This document shows, one piece after another, positions 43,382 to 51,431 of a stretch of DNA of 55,770 nucleotides. The position numbers and the translations under genes are program-made. Below the pieces are notes generated by a model that saw only the letters and a list, made by a program, of their open reading frames with translations, was not told the origin of the DNA and did not search any database. Each line of letters begins with the position of its first letter. Position 1 is the stretch's first letter. This DNA is from Anaeroplasmataceae bacterium (GTDB lineage: Bacteria; Bacillota_I; Bacilli_A; Acholeplasmatales; JAEDCM01), in the NCBI GenBank assembly GCA_016294165.1, contig JAEDCM010000007.1, positions 1-55,770 on the forward strand. The letters are read 5' to 3'.

Positions 43382-44746
43382 ATGCCAGAATTACCAGAGG
43401 TAGAAACAGTCAAGGAAACCTTAAAAAAACTTTTAATTGGAAAAACAATTAAGGATGTTTTAGTATTTTATAAAAATATAATTGGTGAGATTAGCCAAGA
43501 AGAATTTATTAATGAGGTTAAAGGTCAAACAATTAATGACATTAAAAGAAAGGGAAAATTTTTGATATTTTGCCTGGATGATAAATATTTATTAAGTCAC
43601 TTGCGTATGGAGGGTAAATATTTTATCAAGCCGGTTGATGAAGAAATCAACAAGCATGAACATATTGTATTTCTTTTTGAAGATTTTTCATTAAGATATC
43701 ATGATACCCGCAAATTTGGAGTTATGCTTATTAGAAAAGATTTAGATACACCACCATTAAGTAATCTTGGTTTTGAACCATGGGGTTTAACAATAGATTA
43801 TTTGAAACCTAAAATGAATAATAAACCAATCAAGGAGTTATTATTGGATCAAAGCATCATTTCCGGATTAGGAAACATTTATGCGGATGAGGTGTGTGCC
43901 TATGCTCATATTCATCCTAAAACTCCCGCAAACTCTTTAAATGATGAAGAATTGAATAAAATAATTGAAGGCTCTAAAGTTATACTAGAAAAAGCAATTT
44001 TAGCCGGTGGAACAACTATTAGATCATATTTGTCTAGTTTAAATGTTAGTGGTCGCTTCCAACAGGAGTTAATTGTGCATACTAAGGATAAATGTGGGTT
44101 TTGCCAGGGGAGAATTGTGAAAATAAGAGTTGGTGGAAGAGGAACATATTATTGTCCATATTGTCAAAAGGATCAAATTGTTGTGGGGCTAACTGGCGGA
44201 ATTGCTTGTGGAAAGTCAACAGTCGCTAAGATGATTAAAGAGAAATATCCTTTAATTGACTCAGATTTAATAGTTAAAGACCTTTATAACAGTCAAATGT
44301 TAATTGAAGAGATTAAGAAGAATTTTGATTGCGTAAAAGATAATATCATTGATAAAAAGAAGTTAGCGGAAATTATTTTTAATGATGAAGAAAAAAGATT
44401 ATTATTAAATAGTATTATTCATCCAATGGTTTTAGATGAAATTTTAAAGAGAATTAAAGAATATAAAGGTTTAGTTTTTATTGATGTACCACTGCTATTT
44501 GAGAGTGGCTATGATCAATATTGCGATTATACAATCTGTGTATATCTGGATAATGATACGGCGATAAAACGCTTAATGACGCGAAATAATTATTCATATG
44601 ATGAGGCAAAAAGTAGGGTTTATAGTCAAATGGATATCAATAAAAAGAAAAAACTTTCAACCTTTGTAATAGATAACACAAATGATATTGATAAAACATA
44701 TGAGAATTATCAAAATGTTTTAAAGGAGTTGGAAAAATGCCAGTAA
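43382..44746 (+). CDS. mutM-coaE: fused formamidopyrimidine-DNA glycosylase (MutM) and dephospho-CoA kinase (CoaE)
   Basis: 454 aa. Residues 1-263 form a complete MutM: PELPEVETV with catalytic Pro2, SHLRMEGKY, DTRKFG, the H2TH region LDQSIISGLGNIYADEV, and a C-terminal zinc finger (CGFC then CPYC) ending at Cys261. Only about four residues later a complete CoaE begins, with P-loop GLTGGIACGKST (269-280), FIDVPLLFESG and a C-terminal helical region. MutM removes 8-oxoguanine; CoaE makes the last step of CoA synthesis. No stop or internal start separates them. The genes are adjacent but separate in B. subtilis. Both halves look active. Confidence 0.93.
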   Translation: MPELPEVETVKETLKKLLIGKTIKDVLVFYKNIIGEISQEEFINEVKGQTINDIKRKGKFLIFCLDDKYLLSHLRMEGKYFIKPVDEEINKHEHIVFLFEDFSLRYHDTRKFGVMLIRKDLDTPPLSNLGFEPWGLTIDYLKPKMNNKPIKELLLDQSIISGLGNIYADEVCAYAHIHPKTPANSLNDEELNKIIEGSKVILEKAILAGGTTIRSYLSSLNVSGRFQQELIVHTKDKCGFCQGRIVKIRVGGRGTYYCPYCQKDQIVVGLTGGIACGKSTVAKMIKEKYPLIDSDLIVKDLYNSQMLIEEIKKNFDCVKDNIIDKKKLAEIIFNDEEKRLLLNSIIHPMVLDEILKRIKEYKGLVFIDVPLLFESGYDQYCDYTICVYLDNDTAIKRLMTRNNYSYDEAKSRVYSQMDINKKKKLSTFVIDNTNDIDKTYENYQNVLKELEKCQ

Positions 44747-45066
44747 TTGAAACATCAGAAAATAATAGTAATGAAATTTTAAAAACAAGGTGGTATAATA
44801 ACAATTACAACGAAGTTAAAATTGCCATTTTAAAATATGCTCAAGCCAATAATGCTATATTAAATGGTGTTAATGATGATTATATGGAATTTCTTTTTAA
44901 TGTGAATTTTAAAGAATATTTTGTAAAATGTACAGAATATAAAGGATTAATTGCGGTTGATCTTAAAATCACTACTTCTTTTTTTAAAGCAAAAAAAGCA
45001 ATAATTATTTTTTATGAAGAAATAAATCAATTTTTGAAACTTGAAGGCTTAGGATTATTAGCATAA
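44737..45066 (+). CDS. 109-aa protein of unknown function between coaE and dnaB
   Basis: 109 aa, soluble, no membrane segment. Polar N-terminus (TSENNSNEILKTRWYNNNY), then a central VKIAILKYAQANN and a hydrophobic C-terminal strand/helix mix (FFKAKKAIIIFYEEI). GGAG lies upstream and it overlaps the end of coaE by 10 bases. It occupies the place where nrdR lies upstream of dnaB in B. subtilis but has no zinc ribbon or ATP cone. Not recognised. Confidence 0.6.
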   Translation: MPVIETSENNSNEILKTRWYNNNYNEVKIAILKYAQANNAILNGVNDDYMEFLFNVNFKEYFVKCTEYKGLIAVDLKITTSFFKAKKAIIIFYEEINQFLKLEGLGLLA

Positions 45067-45078
45067 GGAGGTGTTAAA

Positions 45079-46206
45079 ATGGCTTTAGGATTATATGATA
45101 AAGTTGTTATTATGAAAAATCAATCATTATCAATCGATGATTATAATGTTCTAGCATTATTATATCAGCCTATCATTGGGCCTATCAGCTATAGCATTTA
45201 TTTAACACTTTATGCATTGTTAAATCGGACAAGTTTTGAAAAAGAAATTACCCATAATGAGTTAGTGGATATTTTAGGTATTTCTATTTCTAAATTTGAA
45301 AGTGAAAGAAAAAAGCTAGAAGCAATTGGATTGATTAATGTTTATAAGAAGGACAATGATTTAGCATACCTATTAAAAAATCCATTATCAGCTCGTCAAT
45401 TTTTGCTTGATGGCATTTTAGGAATTTATCTTCAAAACACCGTTGGTGAAGAACTATTTAATGAATTGGCAAATTCATTTAAAATCAATAAATTTAATCG
45501 TGATGAATATAAAAATATTACATCAAGTTTTGATAGCGTGTTTGAGAATAAAGAACTTCAAAATGTTTTAAAGAAGGATGATTTATTTATTGATAAATCT
45601 AAAAAGAACAATTTAAATATTGATTATTCTTTCGATTATGAAACATTCATGATGGGATTACCATTTAATAAGTTAAATCAAGAGTGTGAGGATGCAATTA
45701 TTAAAATAGCCTATGCTTATGGGTTAAATGAGTCTGAAATGCAACAAGTTTATTATCGCTCATTAGTGGATGGTGAATTTAGATTAGATAAGCTACAAAA
45801 AGAAGCTAAATCTTTATTTAAATTTAAAAATCAACCAACAAATGATTCGGACATTATGAAGTCGGTTAGGCCTGAGGAGTTATTTTTACATGCTGCAAAT
45901 CGAAAAAGGATGACTACTGCGGAAAAGAATATTATTAATGAACTTGTTGAAAATTATAGCTATGATATTCCAACAATAAATGTATTACTGGCATATGTTT
46001 TGAAAAAAACTGATAATGAAATGCCACCAATAAGTTATTTTGAAAAGGTTATTAACTCATGGAAGAAGGCCCATATTAATACATATGAGCAAGCTAAAAA
46101 ATGGGTGATGGAAAAGTATGTTCCAACATCTGAAAAGCCAAAGGTTGAAGAGGAGCATGATAAGTGGATATCTAAACTAGTTAAAGATTTTGAGGGAGGA
46201 GAATAA
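45079..46206 (+). CDS. dnaB: replication initiation and membrane-attachment protein DnaB (helicase-loader partner)
   Basis: 375 aa. N-terminal winged helix (YNVLALLYQPIIGPISYSIYLTL) and C-terminal DnaB/DnaD domain with LVENYSYDIPTINVLLAYVL and PPISYFEKVINSWKKA. This is the Bacillota DnaB that helps load the replicative helicase, not the helicase itself. AGGAGGTG precedes the ATG and TAATG links it to dnaI. Confidence 0.9.
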   Translation: MALGLYDKVVIMKNQSLSIDDYNVLALLYQPIIGPISYSIYLTLYALLNRTSFEKEITHNELVDILGISISKFESERKKLEAIGLINVYKKDNDLAYLLKNPLSARQFLLDGILGIYLQNTVGEELFNELANSFKINKFNRDEYKNITSSFDSVFENKELQNVLKKDDLFIDKSKKNNLNIDYSFDYETFMMGLPFNKLNQECEDAIIKIAYAYGLNESEMQQVYYRSLVDGEFRLDKLQKEAKSLFKFKNQPTNDSDIMKSVRPEELFLHAANRKRMTTAEKNIINELVENYSYDIPTINVLLAYVLKKTDNEMPPISYFEKVINSWKKAHINTYEQAKKWVMEKYVPTSEKPKVEEEHDKWISKLVKDFEGGE

Positions 46207-47036
46207 TGATGAAAAAGCTTTTTGATGATAATAATAAGTTTGATACAGTTAAAGAAGAGCTTTTATCAAAATTAGATTTAAAAGGTAAAAGTATTCCTGA
46301 TTTCTTTGTTTTTCCTCTTTTAAATTATTTAGACGATAAAGAAAAATGTCAAAATTGTCCAGGAATTGAAGCCTGCAGTCAAAGAAGTGAAGGCTATCAG
46401 CCAGTGTTAGATTTTGATAAATATCAAATATCATATAAGGAATGTGAATATAAGAAGAAAGTAAACGAAAATGCCTTTATAAGCAGCTTTGTGGATGTTT
46501 TATATTTACCAAAAAAGATTTTAGATGCGCGCATTAGCGATTTTTATATCAACACTCAAAATCGTAAAGTGGCATTACGAAGAGCCAGTGATTTTATTGT
46601 TAGAATGAAGAATCATGAGGAAACTAAGGGGATGCTTTTATCGGGCGAATATGGTGCAGGTAAAACCTATTTGATGGCCGCAATTGCTAATGAGCTTGCG
46701 AAGAATTCAATAAAAACGATATTAATGTATTTTCCCGATTTAGTTCGTGAATTAAAATCTGATTTTAATCAATTAGATGAGAAGATTAATATGCTTAAAA
46801 CCGTTGATGTTTTAATGATTGATGACTTGGGAAGTGAAAATATCACTCCATGGGTCCGCGATGAAATCTTAGGACCAGTATTGCAATATCGTATGTTAGA
46901 TAACAAGCCAACATTCTTTTCAACTAATTTAGATAATAATAAATTAATTAAGCATCTTTCGATTGATGATTCAATGAAGGGTGGAAGAATATTCAAACGT
47001 ATCACTGATTTATGTGAATATGTTAAATTAGATTAG
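46206..47036 (+). CDS. dnaI: helicase loader DnaI
   Basis: 276 aa. N-terminal zinc-binding region (CQNCPGIEAC), then an AAA+ domain: GEYGAGKTYLMAAIANEL (Walker A), VDVLMIDDLGSE (Walker B), FFSTNL (sensor I) and GGRIFKRI. DnaI loads the replicative helicase with DnaB/DnaD. Start at the first of two adjacent ATGs (46206, 46209); GGAGGA precedes. Confidence 0.94.
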   Translation: MMKKLFDDNNKFDTVKEELLSKLDLKGKSIPDFFVFPLLNYLDDKEKCQNCPGIEACSQRSEGYQPVLDFDKYQISYKECEYKKKVNENAFISSFVDVLYLPKKILDARISDFYINTQNRKVALRRASDFIVRMKNHEETKGMLLSGEYGAGKTYLMAAIANELAKNSIKTILMYFPDLVRELKSDFNQLDEKINMLKTVDVLMIDDLGSENITPWVRDEILGPVLQYRMLDNKPTFFSTNLDNNKLIKHLSIDDSMKGGRIFKRITDLCEYVKLD

Positions 47037-47045
47037 GAGGACAAT

Positions 47046-47414
47046 ATGAAAAAGGTACAAACAACAAAAGCCCCAGCGGCTATCGGTCCATATTCCCAAG
47101 CAATTGTGGTGAATAATATGGTTTACACATCTGGACAAATTCCATTTAGAGCAGATGGTTCATTAGAGGATGATCCAAAGCTAGCCACAAATATTATTTT
47201 TAAAAACATTGAAAATATTTTATTAGAAGCAGGATCAAGCTTAAATAAAGTATGTAAGGTTAATGTTTATGTCACAAATATTAGCCATTTTGGAATTATC
47301 AATGAGGAATACGCTAAATACTTTAGTGATCCATTTCCTGCACGTAGCTTAGTTGAGGTTTCTAATCTTCCAAAAAATGCTATTATGGAGATTGAGGTAA
47401 TCGCTACATTATAA
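47046..47414 (+). CDS. ridA: RidA family enamine/imine deaminase
   Basis: 122 aa, full length. APAAIGPYSQAI, NMVYTSGQIPF, ARSLVEV with the catalytic Arg, and NAIMEIEVIA are the RidA signatures. Members hydrolyse reactive 2-aminoacrylate and relatives to keto acids. AGGAGG precedes the ATG 9 bases after dnaI. Confidence 0.94.
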   Translation: MKKVQTTKAPAAIGPYSQAIVVNNMVYTSGQIPFRADGSLEDDPKLATNIIFKNIENILLEAGSSLNKVCKVNVYVTNISHFGIINEEYAKYFSDPFPARSLVEVSNLPKNAIMEIEVIATL

Positions 47415-47452
47415 TTCGCCATTTTGTACATATAATATAATAGGTGAATAAA

Positions 47453-48247
47453 ATGTTTAAAAGGACTCTTAATTTTTATCGCTTATTAGTGGAAAAAAAT
47501 TATTCAACCTTAGCTGGTGGAATAGGCTTTTTTCTACTAATAAACGGAGGGTCCTTTTTATTTTTATTATTGATGATCGCAAACTATTTAAACATTAATG
47601 TTGAATTTGATCAATTAAGATATATTCCTGATGATATTGAATCGGTAATCAATTATGTGATATATAATGCTAAGCTGAGCGTTACTGGTAATATTGTTTT
47701 ATTGATTACCTCTGTTTGGGGGAGTGGAAATTTATTTTATCATGTGCTTAAAAGTGGTGAAATAATCTATGAACAAAAAAGAACAAAAACCAAGCTCTTC
47801 ACAAGAATTATTGCGCTTATTTGCATGATGATTTTTTTATTAATTATCCTAGCTTCAATTTTCTTTATTGCGATTAGTCAATATTTATTTTCTTTTATTA
47901 GAATTACTATTATAAAAAGATTATTAATATATACCATGTATTTAATGATTCCTTTTTTATTTTTGATTTATATTAATACCTATGTTTGTCCTTTTAAAAT
48001 TAAGGTCAAGGATACGATATATGGTTCAATATTTACAAGTTTGTTTTGGGTTATTTCAACAATCGTTTTTTCGATTTTTTTGAAAGTATTTAACTTTGGA
48101 CAAATATATGGTGCATTAGCGTTTGCGCTTATCTTCTTTTTATGGATTTATATTTTAACAAATGGCTTAATAGTTGGGTTTATTATTAATTTCCAAAAAT
48201 TAAATAGAAAGAAAAAAAGGAGTTTGTGTAATAATAAAAATGAATAG
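47453..48247 (+). CDS. YihY/BrkB family membrane protein
   Basis: 264 aa with about six membrane segments; the C-terminal YGALAFALIFFLWIYILTNGLIVGF is the family signature region. Earlier claims of RNase BN identity are not supported for this family; the function is unknown. AGGTGA before the ATG at 47453 decides the start over the GTG at 47444. It overlaps the binding site of the next gene, whose frame opens before this stop. Confidence 0.87.
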   Translation: MFKRTLNFYRLLVEKNYSTLAGGIGFFLLINGGSFLFLLLMIANYLNINVEFDQLRYIPDDIESVINYVIYNAKLSVTGNIVLLITSVWGSGNLFYHVLKSGEIIYEQKRTKTKLFTRIIALICMMIFLLIILASIFFIAISQYLFSFIRITIIKRLLIYTMYLMIPFLFLIYINTYVCPFKIKVKDTIYGSIFTSLFWVISTIVFSIFLKVFNFGQIYGALAFALIFFLWIYILTNGLIVGFIINFQKLNRKKKRSLCNNKNE

Positions 48248-48257
48248 GAGGAAAAAG

Positions 48258-49001
48258 ATGAAAAGGTTATTTTTCTTATTTCTATTCATTCCTTTATTTT
48301 TTTTAAATGTCCATAGCTTAGGGTATGGAATTCCACGTTCAAAGGATAACGAACCACCTTACCCTGGAGATGCTATTGATGAGTTAATAAAAAAGCATAA
48401 TGCATTTTATATTGGAGATAGAAATAGTAATGATATATACCTAACATTTGACACTGGCTATGAGTTAGGATATAGTAATACTATTTTGGATATTCTTAAG
48501 GAAGAAAATGTTAAAGCGGCTTTTTTTATTACTGGTGATTTCATTAATAGAAATCCGGATTTAGTCATAAGGATGAAAGATGAAGGACACCTTGTGTGCA
48601 ACCACACCTTAACTCATCCCGATATCACTAAATTAAGCTATGATGATCTTAAACATGAATTAGAGGAAGTAGAAAAATTATATCATGATTTAACGGGTGA
48701 TAATCTCTGTAGGTATCTTCGTCCTCCAAGAGGAATGCTTAGTGAAGAGTCATTAAAAATGACGGATGAATTAGGATATACTCAAATATTTTGGTCACTA
48801 GCTTATGTAGATTGGCTTACTGATAGTCAAAAGGGCAAAGATTATGCGTATGATAGTGTTATATCAAGAATTCATAATGGAGCAATAATTTTACTTCATA
48901 CTGTGAGCGTCGATAATAAGGATGCTTTAAAGGATATTATTGTGAAATTAAAGGAAAATTATGAATTTCAAACCTTAGATCACTTGTTAATGAGGATATA
49001 G
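48258..49001 (+). CDS. pdaA: PdaA-like polysaccharide deacetylase (cortex delta-lactam type)
   Basis: 247 aa. Signal peptide (about 1-22, FFLFLFIPLFFLNVHS). Then PdaA-type spacing: GYGIPRSKDNEPP, FYIGDRNSNDIYLTFDTGYE, AAFFITGDFI, GHLVCNHTLTHPD (metal His pair) and RYLRPPRG. PdaA homologues remove acetyl groups from muramic acid in the spore cortex to allow the delta-lactam. The longer frame opens at 48240, but AGGAGG six bases before the ATG at 48258 fixes the start. Supports a spore-forming host. Confidence 0.85.
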   Translation: MKRLFFLFLFIPLFFLNVHSLGYGIPRSKDNEPPYPGDAIDELIKKHNAFYIGDRNSNDIYLTFDTGYELGYSNTILDILKEENVKAAFFITGDFINRNPDLVIRMKDEGHLVCNHTLTHPDITKLSYDDLKHELEEVEKLYHDLTGDNLCRYLRPPRGMLSEESLKMTDELGYTQIFWSLAYVDWLTDSQKGKDYAYDSVISRIHNGAIILLHTVSVDNKDALKDIIVKLKENYEFQTLDHLLMRI

Positions 49002-49034
49002 AAGAGTTTAGTTTATAGCTGAACTCTTTTTTTT
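49002..49034 (+). terminator. terminator after pdaA
   Basis: AAGAGTT and AACTCTT form a stem with a loop of about 13 bases, followed by eight T residues. Confidence 0.75.
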
Positions 49035-49042
49035 GTAAAAAA

Positions 49043-49071
49043 TTGTCTTTTATTAACATATAGTGTATAAT
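49043..49071 (+). promoter_or_regulatory. promoter of the DUF1934-like gene
   Basis: TTGTCT (49043-49048), a 17-base spacer and TATAAT (49066-49071) with TG just in front. Confidence 0.75.
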
Positions 49072-49098
49072 ATATTAATAGATACTTGGGGTGAGATT

Positions 49099-49449
49099 AT
49101 GCTGCACTTTATTATGAAAAATAATGATTATGAAATAGATTTTTATTCAGAATACGATATTGTTGGTAATATAATCTCATTTACTGATATGAGTATTTCA
49201 AATACCAGAATTGAATTTGAAATTGGTGATAAGATAACTTTAAAGCGTTTTGGAGATACCAATATGCATCAAGAGTTTATATTAAGTAAGCTGGTGGAAG
49301 GTACTTATTCTAATGAACTAGGATTAGAACTTAAGATAGGCGCTTTTACAAAGAAGGTTCACTTTGGTGATGATCGAATAGAAATTATATATGATAATTA
49401 TGTAAATGATGAATTACAAGGTGAAAATCATTTACAAATAATATTTTAG
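49099..49449 (+). CDS. small beta-barrel protein, probably DUF1934 (YwiB-like)
   Basis: 116 aa, almost all beta strands, no membrane segment: FYSEYDIVGNIISF, ITLKRFGDTN, LGLELKIGAFTKKV and GDDRIEIIYD match the lipocalin-like DUF1934 plan by eye. Function unknown. GGGGTGAG sets the ATG at 49099; the longer frame at 49063 lies inside the promoter. Confidence 0.6.
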   Translation: MLHFIMKNNDYEIDFYSEYDIVGNIISFTDMSISNTRIEFEIGDKITLKRFGDTNMHQEFILSKLVEGTYSNELGLELKIGAFTKKVHFGDDRIEIIYDNYVNDELQGENHLQIIF

Positions 49450-49460
49450 GTGGGTTTAAT

Positions 49461-50693
49461 ATGGAGCTATTTATTTTTAAAAATATTTATAAGAGAGAAA
49501 TCTTGGAAAGTGTCACTAAAGCTTTTGCGAAAAAGGATTTTTATGTGGACGCAATATCTAATTTAGTAAATTTTGCGATGGAAAATGGATATAAGAATAA
49601 CATTTGGTATGCATATTTAGCACATGTATTAGCTTATAATGAAAATCCATTTTCGATTGCTTGTGAAAATAATGGAAAGGTTTTTGGTTCAACAAGCATT
49701 ATTATGCATGATATCGAAGTCTTCATGGATTTATTTGCTTTGGATATTAAAAAAATCAGCATGGGATATGAAAATGAATTAACGGACTTTCAAATGGAAA
49801 GGGAAGGATTTATAAATTATGATATTCATGCAGTTAACATTATTTCAACACTTGCGGATGATTTGAGTAAATGTAAAATACCAGCCCAATTTTATAATAC
49901 ATTGATTAGCTTTTATCAAAAATATGGAGTTGGAGATTATGGATTTAGTAAAGCTTTTAGATTGACTGATGATAAGAAAATTGTACCTATAAAGGATGTT
50001 TTGAATATTAGCTTTGATGATCTAGTTGGTTATGATTGGCAAAAGAAGCGATTAAGAGAAAATACACTAGCATTTGTTAGTGGAAAAAAGGCTAATAATG
50101 TTCTTTTATATGGAGATTCAGGAACTGGAAAATCGTCATCAATTAAAGCAGTTTTAAATGAATTTGCGCCTTATGGCCTTCGTATGATTGAGGTGTATAA
50201 GCATCAATTATCAGACGTCATTGATTTAATTGCAGCCTTAAAAAATAGACATTACTATTTTGTAATTTACATGGATGATTTATCATTCGAAGAGGAAGAA
50301 GCATCATATAAATATTTGAAATCAATTATTGAGGGAGGATTAGAGGCTACTCCAAGCAATGTGCTTATTTATGCAACATCTAATCGTCGTCATTTGGTTA
50401 AAGAAACATTCAAGGATAATGGTGAAATTGGTGATGATTTGCATCGCAATGAAACAAAGGCTGAAAAATTATCATTAGCTGCCCGTTTTGGATTATCAAT
50501 TTTATACATGTCACCAAATAGTTTTGAATATAAGCAAATTGTTAAAAAACTAGCAATGAAATATAATATTGAGATAAGCGAGGATGAGCTTTTAAGTAAG
50601 GCAACTCAATGGGAATTAAAATATGGAAGCTTATCAGGGCGTACTGCAACGCAATTTATCAATTATATTGCAAGCAATAATGATAATATTTAA
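49461..50693 (+). CDS. DUF815 AAA-type ATP-binding protein
   Basis: 410 aa. N-terminal helical region, then DLVGYDWQKKRLRENTLAF, P-loop LLYGDSGTGKSSSIKA (near 208), IYMDDLSFEEEE (Walker B) and IYATSNRRHL, matching DUF815. Function unknown. GGTGGG precedes the ATG, 11 bases after the DUF1934-like gene. Confidence 0.87.
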   Translation: MELFIFKNIYKREILESVTKAFAKKDFYVDAISNLVNFAMENGYKNNIWYAYLAHVLAYNENPFSIACENNGKVFGSTSIIMHDIEVFMDLFALDIKKISMGYENELTDFQMEREGFINYDIHAVNIISTLADDLSKCKIPAQFYNTLISFYQKYGVGDYGFSKAFRLTDDKKIVPIKDVLNISFDDLVGYDWQKKRLRENTLAFVSGKKANNVLLYGDSGTGKSSSIKAVLNEFAPYGLRMIEVYKHQLSDVIDLIAALKNRHYYFVIYMDDLSFEEEEASYKYLKSIIEGGLEATPSNVLIYATSNRRHLVKETFKDNGEIGDDLHRNETKAEKLSLAARFGLSILYMSPNSFEYKQIVKKLAMKYNIEISEDELLSKATQWELKYGSLSGRTATQFINYIASNNDNI

Positions 50694-50709
50694 TTGATTT
50701 TGTTTGATT

Positions 50710-50737
50710 TTGACAATGAAAATTGTATAATTATAAT
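50710..50737 (+). promoter_or_regulatory. promoter of the two-component operon
   Basis: TTGACA (50710-50715), a 16-base spacer and TATAAT (50732-50737); GGAGGTG then leads to the ATG at 50754. It starts just after the DUF815 stop. Confidence 0.75.
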
Positions 50738-50753
50738 ATGGAGGTGTACATTC

Positions 50754-51431
50754 ATGGAAAAAATAATTTATTCAGTAGAAGATGATGATAATATTCGTTA
50801 CATTATCAATAAAACCTTAACGAATTCCGGATACCAAGTAAATTCATTTACTAACGGTGATGATTTATTTTTAGCATTAGAAAAAGAAATACCGTCAGTT
50901 TTATTATTAGATATTATGTTACCTGGGGATTCAGGGTTGGAAATTTTAGCTAAATTGAAAGCTGTTCCAAGATATAAGGACATTTATGTGATTATTGTTT
51001 CGGCAAAGTCAAGTGAATTAGATAAAGTTATTGGGTTAGATAGTGGAGCTGATGATTACATTACTAAACCATTTGGAGTATTGGAATTAACATCTAAAAT
51101 TAATGCCATTTTTAGAAGACATACCGAAGAGCGTGAGATTTTAAGATGTCGTGATATTGTATTAAATGTCGATGAACGTATTTGCCAAAAAGGATCGGAA
51201 ACGATTCCTTTAACTGCAAAGGAATTTCAACTTTTAAAATTTTTAATTGAACATAAACCAACAGTTGTGACAAAAGAAGAACTTCTTAAGAAGGTTTGGG
51301 GATATAGCTTTGCTGGAGAAACAAGAACAGTAGATATGCACATTAAATCTTTAAGACAAAAGCTAGAGGATGGTTCTGATAACAAGATGATTATTACTGT
51401 TCATAGTGTTGGTTATAAGATTGTCGAATGA
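50754..51431 (+). CDS. PhoB/OmpR-family response regulator
   Basis: 225 aa. Receiver domain with acidic pocket EDD, phospho-acceptor Asp53 in LLLDIMLPG, Lys in DDYITKPFG; C-terminal winged helix with LTAKEFQLLKFLIEH and VDMHIKSLRQKL and VGYKI. PhoB-type by overall pattern and by the adjacent PhoR-like kinase. GGAGGTG fixes the ATG at 50754 rather than the longer open frame from 50694. Overlaps the kinase by four bases (ATGA). CTTTACA repeats lie just downstream of the operon, at the pectate lyase promoter. Confidence 0.92.
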   Translation: MEKIIYSVEDDDNIRYIINKTLTNSGYQVNSFTNGDDLFLALEKEIPSVLLLDIMLPGDSGLEILAKLKAVPRYKDIYVIIVSAKSSELDKVIGLDSGADDYITKPFGVLELTSKINAIFRRHTEEREILRCRDIVLNVDERICQKGSETIPLTAKEFQLLKFLIEHKPTVVTKEELLKKVWGYSFAGETRTVDMHIKSLRQKLEDGSDNKMIITVHSVGYKIVE

